Part shown: positions 60,701 to 64,000 of the stretch, one piece after another
Numbering within the stretch: position 1 is the first letter of the stretch
Layout: every line of letters starts with the position of its first letter
From: Omphiscola glabra
Taxonomy: Eukaryota; Mollusca; Gastropoda; Lymnaeidae
Assembly (NCBI GenBank): GCA_964017045.1
Contig: OZ024794.1
Location: 34,489,182 to 34,553,181, forward strand
Length of the DNA: 64,000 nt
Reading direction: 5' to 3'
The notes under the pieces: generated by a model
The model's input: only the letters and a program-made list of their open reading frames with translations
What the model was told of the DNA's origin: nothing
The model's database searches: none
Made by a program: the position numbers and the translations under genes

Positions 60701-61200
60701 TGCCCCTCAGAATATATATAATATATTGGCTACTTAGTATTTAATAGTAATAGTATATAACTATAACTTATACTTATAGTCATAGTATAACTATATAATA
60801 ATTTAAATTGATTAAATTACTAGGCTATATTCAGTTTATTTAGGTTTACTAGTCTAGGCCTATTTTACTTCAACATTTTAAAAGGTGCCTATAAATATTG
60901 TATGACTAAAAAAAAAAGGGGGTGGGGGTGCTCAAAGCTTCAAATTGCACAGGGCTTCCGTGGTCAGTAGAGAGACACGCCCACTTTACTCTTTACACTG
61001 GCCTGACGGTACCATAGCAATCATAGAAGGCTGCTAGAGAAGAGTACACTAACCCTTTATAAAAAAATGTGTCTTCAAATTTCTTCATGCAATATAGTAT
61101 ATTTATGATTTTATATATTTGTATACTATAAAAAGTAAATTAAGTGAAAATCGTTGTTACCTATTATGCCAGCAGCAGTCAGATCACACAGGAAAGCCAT
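54740..61200 (-). CDS. DENND10: DENN domain-containing protein 10 (FAM45 family), complete
   Basis: DENND10 is a single-domain DENN protein of late endosomes/multivesicular bodies, linked to Rab27 and endosome homeostasis. Eight minus-strand exons in phase: 61161-61200 (ATG), 58412-58611, 57995-58223, 56966-57083, 56338-56478, 55826-55893, 55425-55516, 54740-54913; 1,062 nt, 353 aa against 357 in human. Diagnostic blocks in order: GIIEKDRNNDVLWTWSYPS, FVYGQWKQKWYYI, CRDFNPEKYSALCQIF, LSVITKGTCNSDENGKFS, FGLETILIYTAVLLKKRIAV, WHRQNWNIVHPNVQL, YVAGFTEAAVEGRTDLYDIF, AMGKLHKEIALL, LPPATENFLFSLAASEG. The first exon is 13 codons and its start is fixed by the only ATG before ALIHR-free leader sequence, AAAGAAAATGG. 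Intron 1 (58612-61160) carries copy 2 of the dispersed repeat. Confidence 0.95.
57300..57660. repeat. Simple/low-complexity (ATCT/ATCC/ATCA)n tract
   Basis: About 360 bp of tetranucleotide-type repeats (CTATCTAT, CAATCAATCAAT, CCATCCATCCAT) with drifting units, in the DENND10 intron 57084-57994. Confidence 0.95.
58612..60225 (-). other. DENND10 intron 1, no feature recognised
   Basis: AT-rich; short open frames (e.g. 59165-59353) have no family resemblance. Confidence 0.5.
60226..60702. repeat. Dispersed ~450-bp repeat, copy 2 (DENND10 intron)
   Basis: Counterpart of 4530-4972: AATTTCCTCTATATCATTGAG, CAATGTATCA, ATAAGATAATGTATCACATA, TATTGTCAAACTTCAA, CATTAAGCTACTGATAAG, GTTGGCTTGTATCAATCTGA. 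This copy has an extra stretch around 60395-60420. Confidence 0.75.
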
Positions 61201-61266
61201 TTTCTTTATTTTTATTTGCTATCTATTGTCACAATTTTTTTTAATGCATCAATCCTAGACGATTTG

Positions 61267-61271
61267 ATTGG
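61267..61271 (-). promoter_or_regulatory. CCAAT box of DENND10
   Basis: Minus strand CCAAT (in CAACCAATCAAATCG), about 67 bases upstream of the DENND10 start codon. Position fits an NF-Y site in a TATA-less housekeeping promoter. Confidence 0.45.
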
Positions 61272-61774
61272 TTGACCCGGTGTATTTAGTATAAGCACCA
61301 ACAACGTTTATTCCTCTCACTCAATATGTATGTACAGATACAGACTGTATTTCACGGTGAATTATTTTACTTTTGTAAAAACAATTACGATTATGTTTTG
61401 TTTATGCACTTAATAAACTGTCAGATCAATTTCCATATTTACGTTACTATCTTTGCTTATTTAAGCTTTTAAATTTAAGTCTCATTTATTAATCATCTGC
61501 ATCCTCTGACTCCTGTCTTCGTGAAGTATAATTATTAGTGTCTACTGACTTCTAGCTCAGCAGAAGTGAGTAAGCTAAGTCACCACTAAAGTAAGTCAAC
61601 AAAAGCCTAAATTGCCTATAAGGTAAACTTAAAAGTAGTGTCTTGCAGCAAGCCCGCTAACTGCAAAGTTAATGTAAATATTATAAATGATGTTAATATC
61701 ACTAAAGTCTTCAACTAATACTACTAATAGTAATAGTCACTTATTCAATTATTTTAATTAAATTAGAAAAGTTA

Positions 61775-63055
61775 CTATCAGAGGAGCAGCACAGAAACAG
61801 CTCTCTTGAGAGTCAGCAGTGACATCTTGCTTGCATTGGACAGAGGTGATGTCTCCATCCTGAGCCTCTTAGATCTCAGTGGGGCCTCAGACCCTTTACA
61901 AAACCCTTGATAATTACTTTAGAATTTCGGGATCAGTTTTGGCTTGGTTTATTAGTTCCTACCCCTCCGATAGAATGCAGGGGGCCCCTGTTGATGGCTA
62001 TCTCTCCGGTAGTGCTGACTTGGTGTACGGAGTGCCACAGGGGTCCGCTTTGGATGACTCTCAGCAAGTTAAAGCTAAACGATGACAAAACGGAAGCACT
62101 CCTCATTCACAATCATGAATCATCCTCTAACTCAGCTCTCCCAATCTCGTTTCATGTTGGTAGCTCCGATATGGAGTTCACATCCTCTGCTAGGAATCTT
62201 GGTTACATTCTTTCTGACAACATGTCTCTCAATAATCATATTTCTCACATCTGTCGCCCTGCATACGCCGCTATCCGTCAGATCAGCTCCATCTGCCACT
62301 ACCTCACAGTCAACGCAACAAAAACACTAGTTTGTGATCTTGGTCTCCCTCGTCTTGACTATTGTAACTCTCTTCTGTGAGGTTCACCAAAACATTTCAT
62401 AGAAAAACTGCAGAAAGTTCAAAACTCAGCTACTAGGTTTGTTCTAAAGGCAAAGAAATATGATCACGTCACTCCACTACGTCACTCACTTCATTGGCTC
62501 CCCATAAAGGCATGCATTGATTACAAGCTGCCTGTTCTCTGTCACAACTTTTTCTCTGGTTCCTGCCTTTCCTATCTTACTCAACTTCTTACAGTCTATT
62601 CATCCCTTCGAAACCTTCGTTCCTCCGCAGACACGTATATTCTTTCTGTTCCCAGAACATGCACTAAAACATATGGTGAATGATCTTTCTTTTTCTGCAC
62701 CCCCAAACAATGGAATTCTCTCCCGCTACATATCCGCAATCAACCATAAAGGCCTTCAAAACTGCACTTAAAACACATCTCTTTAAATTCTACTATCCTG
62801 ACTGATTTCCCCCCCAATTGCCAATAAACGATGCTGCTAGTTGCTGTCCATGGCTTGACATGTAAAAGTTCTGGGGTGGGTGGTGTGAATATACATTTGT
62901 TTTTGTTTTGTTATTATATAGCTGTTTTTTAATTAAATAAAAGTATGTTATTTTTTTAATGTCATGATTATATTTGCTAATATTTTTATGTACAGTGCGG
63001 TGAGCCCAGTCCTAGTCTGGGGTACAGCGCTATTTAAGACCACTAATAATAATGA
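61775..63055 (+). mobile_element. CR1-like LINE fragment lacking the reverse transcriptase active site
   Basis: Plus-strand blocks: STETALLRVSSDILLALDRG, SILSLLDLS, YGVPQGS (about 62015), then directly KLKLNDDKTEALLIHN, RNLGYILSDNMSLNNHISHI, LPRLDYCNSLL, KLQKVQNSATRFVLKAKKY, LHWLPIKACIDYK, PKQWNSLPLHIRN. The part that should carry the catalytic ADD between GVPQGS and KLNDDKTE is gone. Frameshifts occur elsewhere (STOP after DPL, CNSLL). The 3' end reads CGGTGAGCCCAGTCCTAGTC, TACAGCGCTATTTAAGA, then TAATAATAATGA, the typical CR1-like tail. Confidence 0.88.
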
Positions 63056-64000
63056 CACAAATCACAAGTTGAGCATTCATATTTTATTATTTTGATTTTA
63101 AATACAAAATGCTCGTGCAATTTTATGCAGTTTAAAATATAAAATATAAATTTAGATAACAATTTGATAATTATTGTGCTTTGACCAAACATTTCATGTG
63201 TTGTTTTGAACAAAACCATGTTCTTTCATTCCACAAGTTTGCTCAAATTATATTGCTCTCCTATCAAATGTGGGCCATATCATCTTATAATTTGAAAAAT
63301 TCAATTAAAATACTGACTCTAAGATCATCATCAATTTAACAATGATTTAAAAGTTTGCAACTGATAGATTTTTTTCTGAATTTTCTGAAATATATTGATT
63401 TTTTGTCATGAGGTTTGCTTTGGTAATTGACTGGTATGAAATTAGCTCTAACATCTGGCAACTACAAAATATAGAGCTTGTAAGCTCCACCTGTTTACAA
63501 TGTACAATATAATTGTATAAACCCCAGGATGTACAACCTTTAGGGTTCAGCAGCCATTTTGAAGGGTTCCTCAATAGATTTTTGAGTACTAGGGAAAGAC
63601 AGAGTCAGAAAACAATTAAATTCGATTGTAAACATTGTTTGAAAATCAGGTTTGACTGAAAAATATCATCAGTTTGAACAGGTTTATAAAGGCTGCAGAA
63701 GAATCAATGCCATTGTTATAGAGACTATTATTTTTTGTACTGTCGGCCATCATTTACATTTGGGTGCCTTTGTTCTCTTTATAGATGTATTTATATGTTT
63801 TGTTTACAGTCCATGCTGCTAATAGTTTATATTGATTAGTGAGCCCTTGTAAAATCAATGATGGTCTCTAAAATGTATTTGAGAAGAACTAGGGACAAAA
63901 CTGGAATGTTTTGCAAAGAAAGATAATTTTTGAAATTGTATATAAGTTGTTTTAACTTCACTTACTTTTTAATTAATGAAATTACTTAACAAATCTATCA
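63056..64000. other. AT-rich sequence, no gene seen
   Basis: No exon, RNA gene or named repeat recognised. Confidence 0.5.

Overview
This is an invertebrate nuclear genome window: AT-rich, intron-dense and full of short transposon copies. Four multi-exon protein genes can be assembled exon by exon with matching GT/AG sites and reading phase. The transposon set fits a mollusc, most likely a heterobranch freshwater snail: 8-bp-TSD hAT-type MITEs including a SPIN/Charlie-like copy, RTE-like and CR1-like LINE tails, and a Penelope-like GIY-YIG remnant. The species cannot be fixed from the window alone.

Layout. 1-3.8 kb: LINE tail, foldback and duplicated non-coding sequence. 3.8-9.0 kb (+): a CDC25 phosphatase, eight exons seen, N-terminal exon(s) not found; the intron at 6.0-7.4 kb holds a 1.2 kb TA-flanked element with two related MITEs nested in it. 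9-14.2 kb: AT-rich, no gene seen. 14.2-31.8 kb (-): a complete four-exon clarin-family tetraspan gene. Its 15.6 kb intron is unlike the rest of the window: more GC-rich, with eight tandem arrays of unrelated unit length (20 to 60 bp) and several MITEs. 32-38.8 kb: likely clarin upstream region, MITEs, a LINE fragment with inverted halves, a degenerate short-period array and a broken Penelope-like endonuclease domain. 38.8-50.4 kb (+): BRD8, nineteen exons seen to the stop codon and poly(A) signal, first exon not identified. 50.6-53 kb: stacked retroelement and MITE insertions. 54.7-61.2 kb (-): a complete eight-exon DENND10 (FAM45) gene with a CCAAT box upstream. 61.8-63.1 kb: CR1-like LINE lacking its catalytic block.

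The genes do not form one pathway: mitotic entry phosphatase (CDC25), small tetraspan membrane protein (clarin), acetyl-lysine reader of the NuA4/TIP60 complex (BRD8), late endosomal DENN protein (DENND10). CDC25 and BRD8 close together is notable because human CDC25C and BRD8 are also near neighbours at 5q31.2. The most unusual structures are the clarin intron with its tandem arrays, the SPIN-like element, and the cryptic Penelope-like GIY-YIG fragment, which only appears when three reading frames are combined.
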